This document shows, one piece after another, positions 45,936 through 57,840 of a stretch of 64,000 nucleotides of DNA; position 1 is the stretch's first letter; each line of letters opens with the position of its first letter. This stretch comes from Mytilus californianus. Taxonomy: Eukaryota > Mollusca > Bivalvia > Mytilida > Mytilidae. The notes under the pieces are model-generated. The model was not told the DNA's origin. It made no database searches and saw only the letters and a list, made by a program, of their open reading frames with translations. Made by a program: the position numbers and the translations under genes. The DNA lies in the NCBI RefSeq assembly GCF_021869535.1, contig NW_026262593.1:52440318-52504317 (forward strand), given 5' to 3'.

Positions 45936-46327
45936 GTATTGAATGAGAAATTTTAACAACGGAATTAATGTACCTACCGACCTTTCATGGTATGATACAA
46001 TTTTTATATTTTATAACAAAAGTGTCAGTTATGATATCAATTTTTAGTTTACCGAACTTGCTAAAAATGGCACATACTCGCTATAACATCTTTTTATGAA
46101 TAAGACATCGTTCAGCAAAATATGTTTTGGGTTGGGACTTGGCTTATATCTTAATATGAATGAAAACAATCAGATGGAAACGACAAAATCTTAAAACGAG
46201 TCCATTAGTGCAGTTTTGCTTTAAATGCTATAAATTTGAAACCCAAAAGCAAATATAAAACACAGGAATCAAAACTGTAAACATTGATAGCTACGGAGCC
46301 CCGCTAGGGACATGCAAAGAAAAAAAA

Positions 46328-46480
46328 TAATATTGTGCGCACCAAATAACATATTGGCGCACAAAATAATATATTGTGCGCACAATTTAAATATATTGTA
46401 CGCATAACACAGTATATTGAGCGCACAGCATAATATACTGTGCGCACCAAAATAATACACTTTGCGCACAAAATAAGTAA
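46328..46480. repeat. GTGCGCAC palindrome array, left terminus
   Basis: GTGCGCAC or one-base variants recur at about 46334, 46356, 46376, 46420, 46440 and 46463 with AT-rich spacers. Mirrors 49135-49300. Confidence 0.88.
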
Positions 46481-46489
46481 AACAGTTTT

Positions 46490-47240
46490 CACTTGACCTT
46501 GACCTCATTTCATGGGTCATTGAACAAGGTTGAGTTTTCGTGGTTAAGTCGACATCTCAGATAATATATGCAATAGTTCTTCTTTATTTGGTTGTATGGA
46601 ACATTTTAAGGTGCACATGTCCAACTGGCAGATGTCATCTGACCTTGACCTCATTTTTATAGTTTAGTGGTCCGGCAAAGTTAACTGTTTGTGTGTTTGG
46701 TCTATTTCTCGGATACTATAAGCATTTAGTTAAATATATTTTGTGTATGGAATGTTTGTATGGTGTACTTGTCTCTCTGGCAGAATCATCTGACCTTGAT
46801 CTTATTTTCATGGTTCATTGGTTCATGTTATTTGATTCTTGTTTCAGATAATATAAGGAATAAGTGAACCATATTTGGTTTATAGAATGGTTGTAAGGTA
46901 TATATATATTTGTGTGGTCGGTATCATCTTACCTTATAATGACCCTATTTTCATGGTTTATTGGTCAATGTTAAATATCTCAGATTGGTCTGTTTTTCAG
47001 ATACGATAGTAAAGGTATAGTACAACTGTATTTTATGTATAAAATAATTATAAGGCGCGTATATCGTATAAGGTTTGTTTCTGAGATACTTTTAGCTATT
47101 GGTTCACTAAATTTGTTGTTCACAATGATTGTATGGCCTATAGGCTGTCTGGAAGGGTTTATCTCACCTTAACATCATGTAGATTGATCATTAAACCTTA
47201 ATGTAACATACTGTTAATTTAATGTAATGCTTGGGGTATA
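46490..47240. repeat. Tandem repeat of about 146-150 bp, about 5 units
   Basis: TGACCTTGACCTCATTT (46494), TGACCTTGACCTCATTTTTA (46640), TGACCTTGATCTTATTTTCA (46790), a decayed unit at about 46929 and CACCTTAACATCATGTAG (47162). Each unit also has a CAGATAATATAAG-type and a TATGGAATG(T/A)TTGTA(T/A)GG-type block. Similar repeats are carried by bivalve mobile elements. Confidence 0.75.
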
Positions 47241-48084
47241 AACGTCCTTTTTTACTTTCAACATAAATTCAATTATGAACACTAGAACAGGCGAGATGTT
47301 TCAATGTGTTCACTCTTGTTTTTTCAGTATGTCTATGCAGACTCATATATGAGAAGTCAATTGGATGTGCACAGATTGATAATATCCTAGACCAGGGAAC
47401 ATGATTTCCATTTTTTGCAATTGAATTTAAACTAGCTTCCAGTACTCGAACAGCGATACTTTGTTTTTTTTTTAATTATAAGTTTTGTGTCTTTTCTTCA
47501 TTTGATGAATAAATCCATTTTCAACTATCTTTACAAGTTTTTCTTGTTTGTGCTGTTTCAGCTTTGTCACAGTTTGGTGGATGATTGCTCGTTCACAAAC
47601 ATGTTTAAACTATGACATTTTATGTTTGCCTGTTTCAAATCAGGAGTCCGTAATTCAAGGCTTGCATCGATACCCGTCTGTCAAATTTGTTTTCGTTGCC
47701 TGTTTCTGTGTATGGCCTATGGTGGATATGTAGTTGCTTCATTGACAATCGCACTGATCGCGATCAATCGCGCCATAAGTATTTGAATAAATGATGCACC
47801 AAAAACGGACCATATTTGGTAAAAAAATGAATCATAATTGTTTAGTTTGTTTTCAAAATATTCCACTGAGGTATACATTTTCATTGACTATTCCTAAATT
47901 GCTTTGTAACATTTCAGTTTCATAAAGTATACGAACAACATTCTGTAAAAATTTTAATCATGAAATCGATCAAAAATAGATACTTGTGACCTATTGTCAT
48001 TTCTCTTCTATTAATCAGAATTAAACTAAAACTTGACCTGAAACATTTTTACACAACTCTTTAAAAAAAGTATACATCATAATA

Positions 48085-48310
48085 AGCATACTGTTCTAAG
48101 TCAGGAGCCTGTTGTTCAGTGATTGTCGTTTGTTGGTGTTATTCATAGGTGTTTATCGTTTTGTCGTAGTCATTTTGGGGCCCTTTATACATTTAGTTTG
48201 CTGTTTGGTGTGAGCCAACGCTCCGTGATGAAGACCGTACTTTAACCTATAACTGTTAACTTTTAATACATTGTGACTTGGATGGAGAGTTGTCTCATTG
48301 GCACTCATAG
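48085..48310 (+). repeat. R1 copy inside the 3.05-kb transposon
   Basis: CTAAGTCAGGAGCCTGTTGT, GGTGTGAGCCAACGCTCCGT and TTGTCTCATTGGCACTCATA. Another partial R1 is at about 47600-47745. Confidence 0.7.
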
Positions 48311-48855
48311 TACATGTACTCAGTTTTACCTTTATATGATCACAACTCCATGGTAAACTTCTTAGACTGATCACACCGTCACATTTCAATAACGAACAGT
48401 AAATTTTGGATCAAAACCGTTCTTACACATGATCAAATATAGTAATCTTTTAATAAAGAACTTGTACGGGTACTTAGTTTTAAGTCGATTTGACTTACTT
48501 TACACTTTTTCAATGATATCTTCAGAGATACCACATAATTTATTTAAGTTGATGACACTACAACTTCATCATAAACTACTTTGACCAAAACATTTATCAT
48601 AAAAAAAAAAGACGGACGGATAGACGACCGCAAAGACTTTTAGATATAATGTCCATCTTATATTGTCGACGGGGCATAACAAAATCAAAGTAGTGAATTG
48701 AGCAGCATGTCAGTCTTGTGTCAATCAACATAAACAAAATCTTGAGATTTGCAGACATAAAGAATAATGCATAAGTACAAATAGTAGTTTTAAAATTGTT
48801 ACAAGAAAATAGGTTAAACCATATTATCAAAGTCTGCATAAGTTCGATAGTGACC

Positions 48856-49074
48856 TCATTCTACTGCCAAGTCTGTTTCAAACTGTTCCAATAAACACCG
48901 ATACAAAGTGGCAGCTTTAAACGCATCTGTTGGTAAACCAAGTTTCAGACGAAATAAACGTAGCTTCTTCAGTATTCGTTTCAGTTGTCGGTAAGAAACA
49001 ATGCAGTGATGATTTTTTGCTAAAAGTGCGAGCATTACCATGTAATCTAACCCCATTTCAAAATAAACCCTCAA
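48856..49074 (-). pseudogene. Helix-turn-helix remnant of an integrase-like transposase (tentative)
   Basis: The frame VYFEMGLDYMVMLALLAKNH, HCIVSYRQLKRILKKLRLFR resembles the N-terminal HTH of eukaryotic integrase-core (rve-type) transposon proteins, which read roughly YF..G..Y.EI...L...H...IS.RTLKR.L...GL.RR. It lies just inside the right terminus of the 3.05-kb element, reading inward, as a transposase start would. No DDE region follows: the frame drifts into unrelated sequence after LGLPTDAF. This is family recall, not a search result. Confidence 0.4.
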
Positions 49075-49134
49075 TTCTGTTATTTTTAAAAGGGGACATT
49101 AAAGCACCGTACCATGTGTAAGCTTAATGAATTT

Positions 49135-49305
49135 GAGCGCACAATATATTATTTTGTGCGCACAATAGCTTTAAGTTTTTCGCACAATATGTTTAAGTTG
49201 TGCGCACAATATATTTAAATTGTGCGCACATTATATTATTTTGTGCGCACAATATATTAAAGTTGTGCGCACAATATATTATTTTGTGCGCACACTATAT
49301 ATTTT
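49135..49305. repeat. GTGCGCAC palindrome array, right terminus
   Basis: Six or more GTGCGCAC words alternate with AATATATTATTTT or TTTAAAT spacers. Mirrors 46328-46480. Confidence 0.88.
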
Positions 49306-49341
49306 TTCTTTGCAATGTCCCTATCGGGGCTCCGTAGATAG

Positions 49342-50215
49342 CTGACAGACGCATATGAGAAACTCAAAAGATTTATATTCATTTGGCTTTAGATTGGGTT
49401 GTCTTTTTATTACGTGACAACGATCGCGATTTGGTATACATAAGAATGACTTTTATATTTTTATCTGAAAGTACATTTAGTTTTCTAGACACGTAAACCC
49501 TTTTGAACTGTATGTGTCAAGTTGAAAAACAGACAATATTTTTGTCATTTTTATCTTTTTAACTTTTGATATTGCACTCGAAAATAACTTCAACTATCAC
49601 AACAAGGAATATAAATAGTGGAAATAAAATTAATACCTCTCCAAATTTCACTTTTATGTTATACTAATGAAATTTTGAAGTTGTTAAAATAAGACACAAT
49701 GGCCATAAGTCAATATATTTCTGATTTTCCAATACTCAAAGTCTATTGATGGCTGCAAAGATTGATTAAATAATCAGAATAACACAATTAATGACACCAT
49801 TATAGATCAAATTGAATACACTGAATGAACAAGTGCTCACTTTTGTGTTTTATTTGTATCTAAAAAAATTTTTTGTGATTTTGTACAGAATACAGATGAT
49901 ACATTTCTATGAGTAATCAAATCAAACAGGAAATTTCTATATTTCTAGTACTAACATATTCGATTGCATTTGAATCGTGCAATTAAATGAATTCATCACT
50001 AAAGCTTAGAAATATTCAACGTGATTATGACAAACAATATGCACAATTTGTTACTTAAATCATCGTGAAAAAACAAACAATTTATATAGGATAAATGTCT
50101 CTGTAAACTATACCATATCCTTTCTATGTTGAGGTACATGTTACATTTCTTTTAGGTTCCTTTAGGTCATATTGCTCAGAACGTTTCTGCGTATTTATAC
50201 ATCCCTGGCTTTCAA
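49342..50215. other. No gene recognised
   Basis: AT-rich sequence without frames or repeats I can name. Confidence 0.5.
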
Positions 50216-50219
50216 ATAG

Positions 50220-50310
50220 TAAGGTTTGAGCGTCCATGTTGAAGGTAAATCAGAAAAACGCGTCAGACGCTCGAAATTTATAAAGTATTATTTTCACTTA
50301 TACACCGCTC
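50220..50310 (+). repeat. Dispersed repeat also found at 2125-2225
   Basis: GGTTTGAGCGTCCATGTTGA and CGTCAGACGCTCGAAATTTA with the AAAGTATTATTTTCACTTAT end. Confidence 0.6.
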
Positions 50311-50359
50311 TGTTAAGGTACACAAACTTAACTGTTCATGTACCTTACACGTGTTTATG

Positions 50360-50578
50360 TAGCAACACGACGGATGCCACATGTAAAGCAGGATCTGCGT
50401 ACCCCTCCGGAACGCCTGAAATCACTCCCGATTTTTGGTGGGGTTTGTGTTGGTCAGTCTTTAGTTTTCTATGTTGTGTTTTGTATACTGTTGTTTGTCT
50501 TTTTTTGCCATGACGTTGTCAGTTTATTTTCGACTTATGAGTTTGAATGTCCCTTTGGTATCTTTCGCCTCTCTTTTA
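50360..50578 (+). mobile_element. Tail-family retroelement copy
   Basis: Starts GCAACACGACGGATGCCACA and ends at the shared 3' end TTTGGTATCTTTCGCCTCTC; about 220 bp, 5'-truncated. Frames through it (50226-50748) are not genes. Confidence 0.8.
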
Positions 50579-50859
50579 CTGACAAACGTAAACTAGGTAA
50601 ACTCAATAGCATTTTGTGCCTGTACAGAACCAGGCTATCTGAACCATGTACTTGTTCGTTGTTGTTTTTCTTTGTTTTGACGTCTATTTTTCAGATGAGT
50701 CGGAAGACGGTAGTTGGTGTGGAATTCCATCTATTTGGTATCTTCTAACTGCTTATTAACTTTATTTTCGGTAATCAAACTTATGCTAACTTAATCGTAT
50801 ATGAATGGCGATTCAAAGGACAGGGCAGGGACTCCGTGACCAAGTTGTGCAAGTAGTAC

Positions 50860-51066
50860 ATATACAGTGATCGCTAGCCTATCAGCACTGATAATGTTAA
50901 TTCGAACCCCGCTCGTGGCAAGGTCTATTCGACCCGAATTTTGAATAGTGTTGCCATTTTTTCAGCAGATATCTCAGGCTTCCTTCAAAAATAAAACTGG
51001 CTGCCATGATACAACCAAGAAGGTGACAGTGGCGTTAAAAACCAACAATCAATGATCAATCAATTA
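50860..51066 (+). mobile_element. tRNA-derived SINE copy
   Basis: AATTCGAACCCCGCTCGTGG is a near-consensus B box; the body has TTCAGCAGATATCTCAGGCT and the 3' end GGCGTTAAAAACCAACAATC with AATCAAT repeats. Confidence 0.6.
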
Positions 51067-51769
51067 AAGGGCAGGTTTACATGCACTTTTTTTGCTAGAA
51101 TTTAACTATCAAATTGTACAATATCATAAGTACCGTAAGGAGATGACCACTTGATTTCCTATGGATATATAGTAAACGAATATCCTGACCAAATTAGTAA
51201 AATTGCTCAAGACAATATGAAAATGAATAATTTGTCCCACAAATCGATAAACTGTGGACGAAATCGAAAACAATTGTTTGCGCGACTTTTTGCGCGACAT
51301 AACTAAGCCAGCTTTTTTCACCAGGTGAAAATGACTATCCCGTCTGTCCACTACATCAGAAAATCAAATGATCGATAGTGCAATTGAAATTGTATTTATA
51401 TATGTAAAAAACACATGGACGCTCCAATGTGCATGTATAGCTTATCTGGTGTTTTCAAAAAAATATTGATACAAAGAAACAAGGATATTTAAATGAATTG
51501 AAACTGTATCCTTGTTTCTTTGTACGTGCCTATATCATGTCATGTGGATAGTTTTCTCAACTCGGATTCTGTCTATCGATTACAGTTTCTTTATCTTTTT
51601 GTGCTGACCATTTTGTCAGTTCAAAGTTTCAGTCTATAATTAGATTTTTAATATATTATGTTAAAACACCTAAAGTTGGTCAGTCTCTATATTTTCTAAT
51701 GTTTCTGGGAAGTAAACCAACACAATAATTGGTTAAATTCATAGACAATGACTCCTGTTAGACGTCGAC

Positions 51770-52110
51770 TAAAATTGAGAATGAAATGGGGAATGTGTCA
51801 AAGAGACAACAACCCGACCATAGAGCAGACAACAACCGAAGGCCACAAATGGGTCTTCAATGCAGCGAGAAACTCCCGCACCGGAGGCGTCCTTCAGCTG
51901 GCCCCTAAACAAATATGTATACTAGTTCAGTGATAATGGACGTCATACTAAACTCCAAATTATACACAAGAAACTAAAATTAAAAATGATACAAGACTAA
52001 CAAAGGCCAGAGGCTCCTGACTTGGGACAGGCGCAAAAATGCGGCGGGGTTAGACATGTTTTTTGAGATCTCAACCCTCCCCCTATACCTCTAGCCAATG
52101 TAGAAAAAAC
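51770..52110 (+). repeat. R2 family copy, near full length
   Basis: From AAAATTGAGAATGAAATGGG to CCTCTAGCCAATGTAGAAAA. About 95% identical by eye to 63530-63890, so recently active. Confidence 0.82.
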
Positions 52111-52489
52111 AAACGTACAACAGTATTGACCAAGAAGACCAATATGTTGATCGTATTTTGCTGATCTTCTTGCTATTGACAGTTTCTCTTTATCTTCTAT
52201 TTTAGCTTCCGCAAATAACCCAATGAGACAGTTAATTTTTTGACCTTTTGATCTTTATGTACATCTTATTCTGCAAAACTTGTTTGCCACCTTTGATTTC
52301 AAGATAATAAAAATAAATATCGTCAGTCAAATGCAATGAGGAGTCGTCTGGCAAATGTACAAATAGCAGATATTTTAAAACATTCCGAACATTTTGTCCC
52401 TGTCATATTTTCTTTATCGATTACGGTTTTCAAGATAATAGATAATACTTGCATTTTACCTTTTTTTTCTATTTTTATCATTGCTGACC

Positions 52490-52680
52490 ATGTTGGTTGG
52501 CAGTCGGGATCATCTAGCACATTATATAAACTAGATACCCCAAACGTGATTGTGGCCTTAATTGTGACCAAGTTTTGTTCCAGTTTGACCGATAGTTTCA
52601 TAGGAGATGATTTTTATAAAAGTAAACGGACGACGGACGCCAAGTGATGAGAATTGCTGTGTATGCTAGGTGAGCTATAA
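52490..52680 (+). repeat. Dispersed repeat 3' end (GACGGACGCCAAGTGATGAG type)
   Basis: TAGATACCCCAAACGTGATT, AAGTAAACGGACGACGGACG and CAAGTGATGAGAATTGC...TAGGTGAGCTAT are familiar from mollusc assemblies. It explains the frames 52323-52647 on both strands. Confidence 0.5.
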
Positions 52681-53599
52681 ATGTATGATATTGATGTCCG
52701 TAAGCACGACATGTGTTTCTTGGATAATATCTTTTTACGGGTCCATTTATGAAGGTCTGGATTGAGGGTGGGGGTATTTATTTCTGTATTTTTTATAAAA
52801 TATTTTATTCAACAACACATTGCACTACCCCTGTTAACAATTTTGGATACACGATTCTGTGTAAGTCATTTTATGTCATATACGCTAACGTTTGAGCGTA
52901 TTTACGGATCCCTTGCATTTTAAATGTTTATGTTTGAACTCTGCTGATGAAAGTAAAACCAGAATTCGGATGCACGAAATTTATATATTGTTTATTTCAT
53001 TTTATTAAACTATGAAAAATCAAACAGGCGAGACATCTTTCTATGTCAATAGTTTATGTATTTAGACCTTGATTGTCTGACATTAACGCCGGATTTTCTG
53101 ATTTATGTCTTATACGTGAATGTCTAGCTTATACAAATATTCAGCTTATTGGATTTAACTTCAACCCAATCCAATTGTCTGAAATCATAATTTCGGACAG
53201 ATAAATGTTTTGGCTGATAAATGTTTAGCGTAAAAAACAATATAAAGTCACTACGATTTAGTGGATTTATTCTTGGTTTATCAGGCATTAGTGGTCTTAC
53301 TGTATTTCGAACAATTGTTCAGTATTTGTTGTCGTCAGTGGTCTTGAAATTACTATGCGATCTGCAAACCAACTGTTCTTATTCGAGCGCCATTGAATAT
53401 TCTTATGAATACGAATGGCGCGTGTGGCGTTACAAATTGTAAGTCTGGTATATTTTATGATTTTTTATCAACTTTTGTTGAAAACCTTTTAATAATGTCC
53501 CCCTCCTCGTTTAAATAACTCCTAACCTATACTCGTATTGATGATGTTCCAAATGGAAAACTAGTAATATAGTTGCTGAAGAGAGATACAACTTTATTT

Positions 53600-53753
53600 A
53601 AGGAATGACTGTAATTTTTTTTCTGTCTATGAAGAAATAACATAAAAAATGTGGTGCACACTGAATAAACCCGCGGAGCGGGTTATTTTAAAGTGTGCAC
53701 CACATTTTTTATGTTTTTTCGAATAGACAGAAAAAATATTACAGTCATTTCTT
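53600..53753. mobile_element. Foldback (hairpin) MITE
   Basis: Two arms of about 64 bp are near-perfect inverted copies: AAGGAATGACTGTAATTTTT...GTGGTGCACACT and its mirror AGTGTGCACCACATTTTTTA...ATTACAGTCATTTCTT. The loop holds a nested palindrome AACCCGC-GGA-GCGGGTT. Confidence 0.88.
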
Positions 53754-54186
53754 TTAATTTCATTCTAAATTCCATTTTAAACCTGAGTAAACCATGAAAA
53801 AACGTTGATGACGTCACGGTCACATGACAAAATTATGTCTATGAGCTGATAAACAAAACAACGTCAGCCAATCAGAAGACGCGTTACATCCAAAATTAAA
53901 TTATTAGAAATTGTAAAATCAAATTAGTAAATGTTTTGTTCCTTATCGGGATAGTACATGTATATTTGTTACAAGTGTAAAAAGGGGATAAACACGTCGA
54001 AAAAGGAGAAAAAGAACAACGGAGAAAAAGAAAAACAGATGAAGACAACCAGTTCACAAAACAATTCACTAAAAACTGAAACAAAACAGCACGAGTCTTC
54101 CAAAAAATGAAAACAACACGTTACAAATTTCATGCGTCCCAGGCGCTTTTCTGGATTTTCCTGCATCAGTAACGCTCAATGCCAAA

Positions 54187-54388
54187 TACTGTAAACCAAC
54201 TTATTTTCGCGAGATGGAAAATAACGCAAAATTCAATATAAATCTTCGCGAATTTGTTAAACTTTTACCTTCCTTTATATAAATACGTCAAAATAATTTA
54301 AAAATCGCGAAAATAAATCGCCGTAAAGTAGACTACGAAAGGCTTAACGCGAAATAAAGTTTCTGCGAAAATAAGTTGGTTTACAGTA
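54187..54388. mobile_element. MITE with TACTGTAAACCAACTTATTT termini
   Basis: Both ends carry TACTGTAAACCAACTTATTT and TTCGC, mirrored at 54365-54388. TA flanks fit Tc1/mariner-type movement. It sits in a dispersed repeat: the left flank CGCTCAATGCCAAA and right flank TTTGAAAGCC join into a sequence like the uninterrupted 9265-9310. Confidence 0.88.
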
Positions 54389-54604
54389 TTTGAAAGCCAT
54401 GCATGTATAAGAACCAAAGCAGTTGAAGAGCTATATGACCAAAAAGGACATAAACAATAGCCAAATCCATCTAAGGTCAACTTTCAAAACAGGAGTGAAC
54501 CCAGTATATCAGGAAGGGTAATCATTCTGCTCTAGCAGTATCAACCGTGGTGATCCTCAATCAATCGTTTTTTTTTGTTATAAGTCGTATATAACGATGG
54601 TCAT

Positions 54605-54910
54605 AAAACGAAAGATTCCAAAAGGACATTCAAACTCATAAGTCGAAAATAAACTGACAACACCATGGCTAAAAAAAAAAAGATCAACAGACAAATAACA
54701 GTTCACAATACACAACACAGAAAACTAAAGACTGAGCAACACGAAACCCACCAAAAACTGGGGTTGATCTCACGAGCTCCGGAAGGGTAAGCAGGTTCTG
54801 CTTCACATGTTGCACCATTCATGTTGCTCATGTTAGTACAAACCCGGTAATAAGTCTAATTCGGTAGGTCAAATTCGTGGAAAGGGGACTGGATTGTAGT
54901 TTGACAATTG
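54605..54910 (-). mobile_element. Tail-family retroelement copy
   Basis: CGAAAGATTCCAAAAGGACA to GGTAGGTCAAATTCGTGGAA in reversed sense; includes GTTCTGCTTCACATGTTGC. Confidence 0.78.
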
Positions 54911-55064
54911 GAACATATCAGCTAATCATTGTCATAAACAAGGAATGGAAGATTGAATGATAGCTACTATAAATAAATTATATCCATGACAAAGGAGTTC
55001 ATTCCGTAACGGCTAACCACATAAAGACAAAGTTTTCAAAGGGAGCACTGCATGAGTTGAAACT

Positions 55065-55230
55065 ACTCTATACAACTCTTGGTCCAAAATATTTTGTACA
55101 AATTCAGGAATATGACAGTGGTTTTCAATACGTTTCGTTGGTTAATAAAGTCTAATGTTTGAGGTCGTTAGTTTTTATGGACGTCCACCTTTTTGAATTT
55201 ACCTTGGAGTTTGGTATTTTTCTTATACTG
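55065..55230 (-). repeat. R3 family copy
   Basis: AATTCAGGAATATGACAGTG and CCTTGGAGTTTGGTATTTTT, reverse of R3. Confidence 0.6.
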
Positions 55231-56590
55231 TTTTCCTTATAAGCAGCAACAATCTACAAAGTAAATCATGATAAAAAAAGCACGCTTTGAATTTCGTACT
55301 AATTGGGAGATATATATTTTGTATGCAGGTGCTGCCGGATTATTGCTATAATGCATATGGAAAGTTCACGATTGGAAAATTGAAGTCATCATTTTTGTCA
55401 TAAAGCTTATTAGATATATCAAAAGTTTACTCTGATATATTCTATTTATTGAAACGAGACTGTTTGATTTTGATATTTGTTATTAACATCATACTTAACG
55501 CATTTGTCTCTGTATCATTTCCATTCTGTTGTTTTTTATTGTCTACACTACCCCTATTAACGAATTGTAAGTTCTTAATGAGTACTTTATCTGAATTAAC
55601 TTCTCAATGCTTTTATTTGATCGAGTAAATGTTTGTTTTGCATTGTTATTAAGGATGTATTTTTCTGATGTTACAGTCTCGTTGAAATCTCGTTCTGGAA
55701 TTATTTCCAAAACATGTGATACAAGTGGGAAATATCAATGAATTTAAAAAATGTTATAATCAAACTTAACTCTGTGAAAAAATAGCGTATTTAAAATGAG
55801 TAGTTTTTGAGTAATAAATTTTTCAAATTTTATTACCAATCAAGTCAGTCTTTTTAGCCAAAACTTTGAGAAAATGGGTGAGGGGTACAAGAAATGATTT
55901 TACCAGAAACATGTACATCCCATATCACTTTTTTCTTATCCAATTTCTTAGATATGTATTTTTTCAATCATTCATAACAAAGAAGTTGAAATAATATACA
56001 TTTTTGTTCTTAAAACAGAGAAAAATCACAAATTTACAAAATTGACAGCATGGTTAATTTGACTCAAAAAAAAGCATCAACATATGATAAAACTTTCTTA
56101 TATTAACACTTACCTATAGTTTTTTTAAGTTAAATTTATTCAGATTGGTCCACCTCATCTTTATTGAAAGTATAAAAAAAAGTTTAATTGTGGAACTGTG
56201 ATTTTTTTCACGATAATAGCCCCAAAATAGGTAAAATTGATGAAAAATGGGAAAATCATCAACATTGGGTACTTTCAAAGTTCCGTAGCAAAAAAAGAAG
56301 TGCACCACCATATGATTTTTTCTTCACCAATTATTGTGTTACAGTCATATAAACCCAAAAATCAGGTTAAGAAAAAAAGTTTAATTCTAGAAATTTTTGG
56401 CTCCTCAGAGGTGTACATCCTTAAGTCGACTTATAGTAAATACACCTCACATGGTCTTCCTGTGTATGAACAGATAATTTCTTGTTTCGTGACAGATGTA
56501 AGAAAGGAAAATCGGTATAAAGAAATCAGATAACAACCCAAAAGGTTAAGATTGACGGTTGTATTTATAAAATTAAACATGCAGAATTTT
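55231..56590. other. No gene recognised
   Basis: AT-rich. The + frame 56237-56533 and - frames nearby have no family signature; poly-A/T and lysine-rich translation only. Confidence 0.5.
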
Positions 56591-56592
56591 AA

Positions 56593-56690
56593 AGCAAATT
56601 TGATTTGTTGAACGGATATTGGCAAGTTCCTCTGATAGAGCTCGTAAAGTGTCATCCTTTGAAAAACCAGACGGGTTTTTTCCCGTATTA
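56593..56690 (+). pseudogene. Ty3/Gypsy-type reverse-transcriptase fragment
   Basis: Translates SKFDLLNGYWQVPLIE, the RT motif FSKxDLxxGYWQIPL, then shifts frame near 56637 and continues RKVSSFEKPDGFFPV (family: R.KTAF..P.G.F). Only about 33 codons remain. No long terminal repeats or other pol domains are visible nearby. Confidence 0.8.
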
Positions 56691-56844
56691 AGTCATGATA
56701 TTATGCACTTATTGATGATATAATTTTATTCAGTTATAGCTGATGCTAACAATTAACCCGCCATAAAGATTGTAGCACGCAAATTTGATTCTTATAAGTA
56801 TATTTGGTAAAAATAATGTTGTCGAATCACCGTTGCTTTAAGGT

Positions 56845-57050
56845 GGGTTCACATGGTACGATTTTCCTTTCGATTTTCCTTTTATTGTTGTTATGTACAA
56901 CTGCTTTCGACTAAAATCGAACCATGTGAACACTTAAGTCGAAAGTCGAATGTCAAGTTGATACGTCGTGTTTTAAAATCGAATCTTAGGCTATTCCCAT
57001 TCGAAGTGTCGACTGGAATTGGATCGTGTGAACGCCAAATCAACTAAATT
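56845..57050. mobile_element. Possible MITE with GTTCACATGGT ends
   Basis: GGTTCACATGGTACGATTTT near 56845 is mirrored by AAAATCGAACCATGTGAACA at about 56911 and again loosely by GGATCGTGTGAACGCC near 57020-57036. Similar GTGAAC-rich blocks occur at 59090-59250. Confidence 0.45.
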
Positions 57051-57059
57051 AGTTAGTTG

Positions 57060-57781
57060 AAAAAAAATCCAAAAAATATTTTTAATTGACAACTTTCCGA
57101 TTTTAACATCATTTTGTAAGTTTTTATGGCAGTTATTATCAAATAGTCCGTTTCTATGTATGTTGGCGTTTGTTTTTGTTGCAGTTCAGTGTTTCTATTG
57201 TTCCTTTGTTTTCATCTTATGGTTGATGTGTTTCCCTCGGTTTTGGTTTGTGACCCGGATTCGTTTTCGCTTAATCGATTTATGACTATTGAACAGCGGT
57301 ATACTACTGTTGCCTTTATTTGATTCGTAAACGGAACAGTGTTTTCTGTTGTTCATAAACTTGGCTATACTGCGCCTTCAGTGTATTCAATGGTCAAACA
57401 AAGTAAATAAGAAAACTTAAGATTATTATAGTTTCACATAGTGTAAGTGGCCATACTAAAATTTTCGTACATTTTCCCCTGTAAATTAAGTCTTTTTCAA
57501 GAATTTCTCATTAAATTGTTTTTGGTAAAATTTTGACCGTGAAATAGAAGGTCCATTTTTCACTCCTTATTTTGAAAAGATTTCTGTGCAAATTTCGTTT
57601 GTTTCTGTTGAGTAGTTTTTAGAGGATAGAGAAGTGTGCCCCTTCCCACTAAAACACATTGCAAAAAATTCGGCTTCCGTTATAGATAAGTCATTTAAGG
57701 TAATTATGATTATGGCCTTTGGTCAAGTGGGCTAAAAACCTTTTTTTTTTAAATAGATATCTTCTTCATAAGATCATATAG

Positions 57782-57840
<59 letters not shown>

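Larger units (their letters stand above)
46291..49337. mobile_element. 3.05-kb DNA transposon with palindrome-array termini
   Basis: Outer termini CTACGGAGCCCCGCTAGGGA (46291) and its mirror ending CGGGGCTCCGTAG (49337), followed inward by GACAT(T)GCAAAGAAAAAA. Direct flanking ATAG on both sides (46287-46290 and 49338-49341) fits a 4-bp target duplication. Just inside each end is a 150-170-bp array of palindromes TTGTGCGCACAA with ATATATT spacers. The interior holds a tandem repeat, R1 material and a helix-turn-helix remnant. No intact transposase. The superfamily is not assigned. Confidence 0.82.

Noticed and set aside
45567-45959. 130-codon minus frame rich in FCHGFPF
   Set aside because: It translates the 20-bp minisatellite in a retroelement tail; similar frames open on both strands.
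51124-51351. Minus-strand frame 51124-51351 as a gene
   Set aside because: No recognisable domain, AT-rich composition, and it ends next to SINE sequence; no support for coding.
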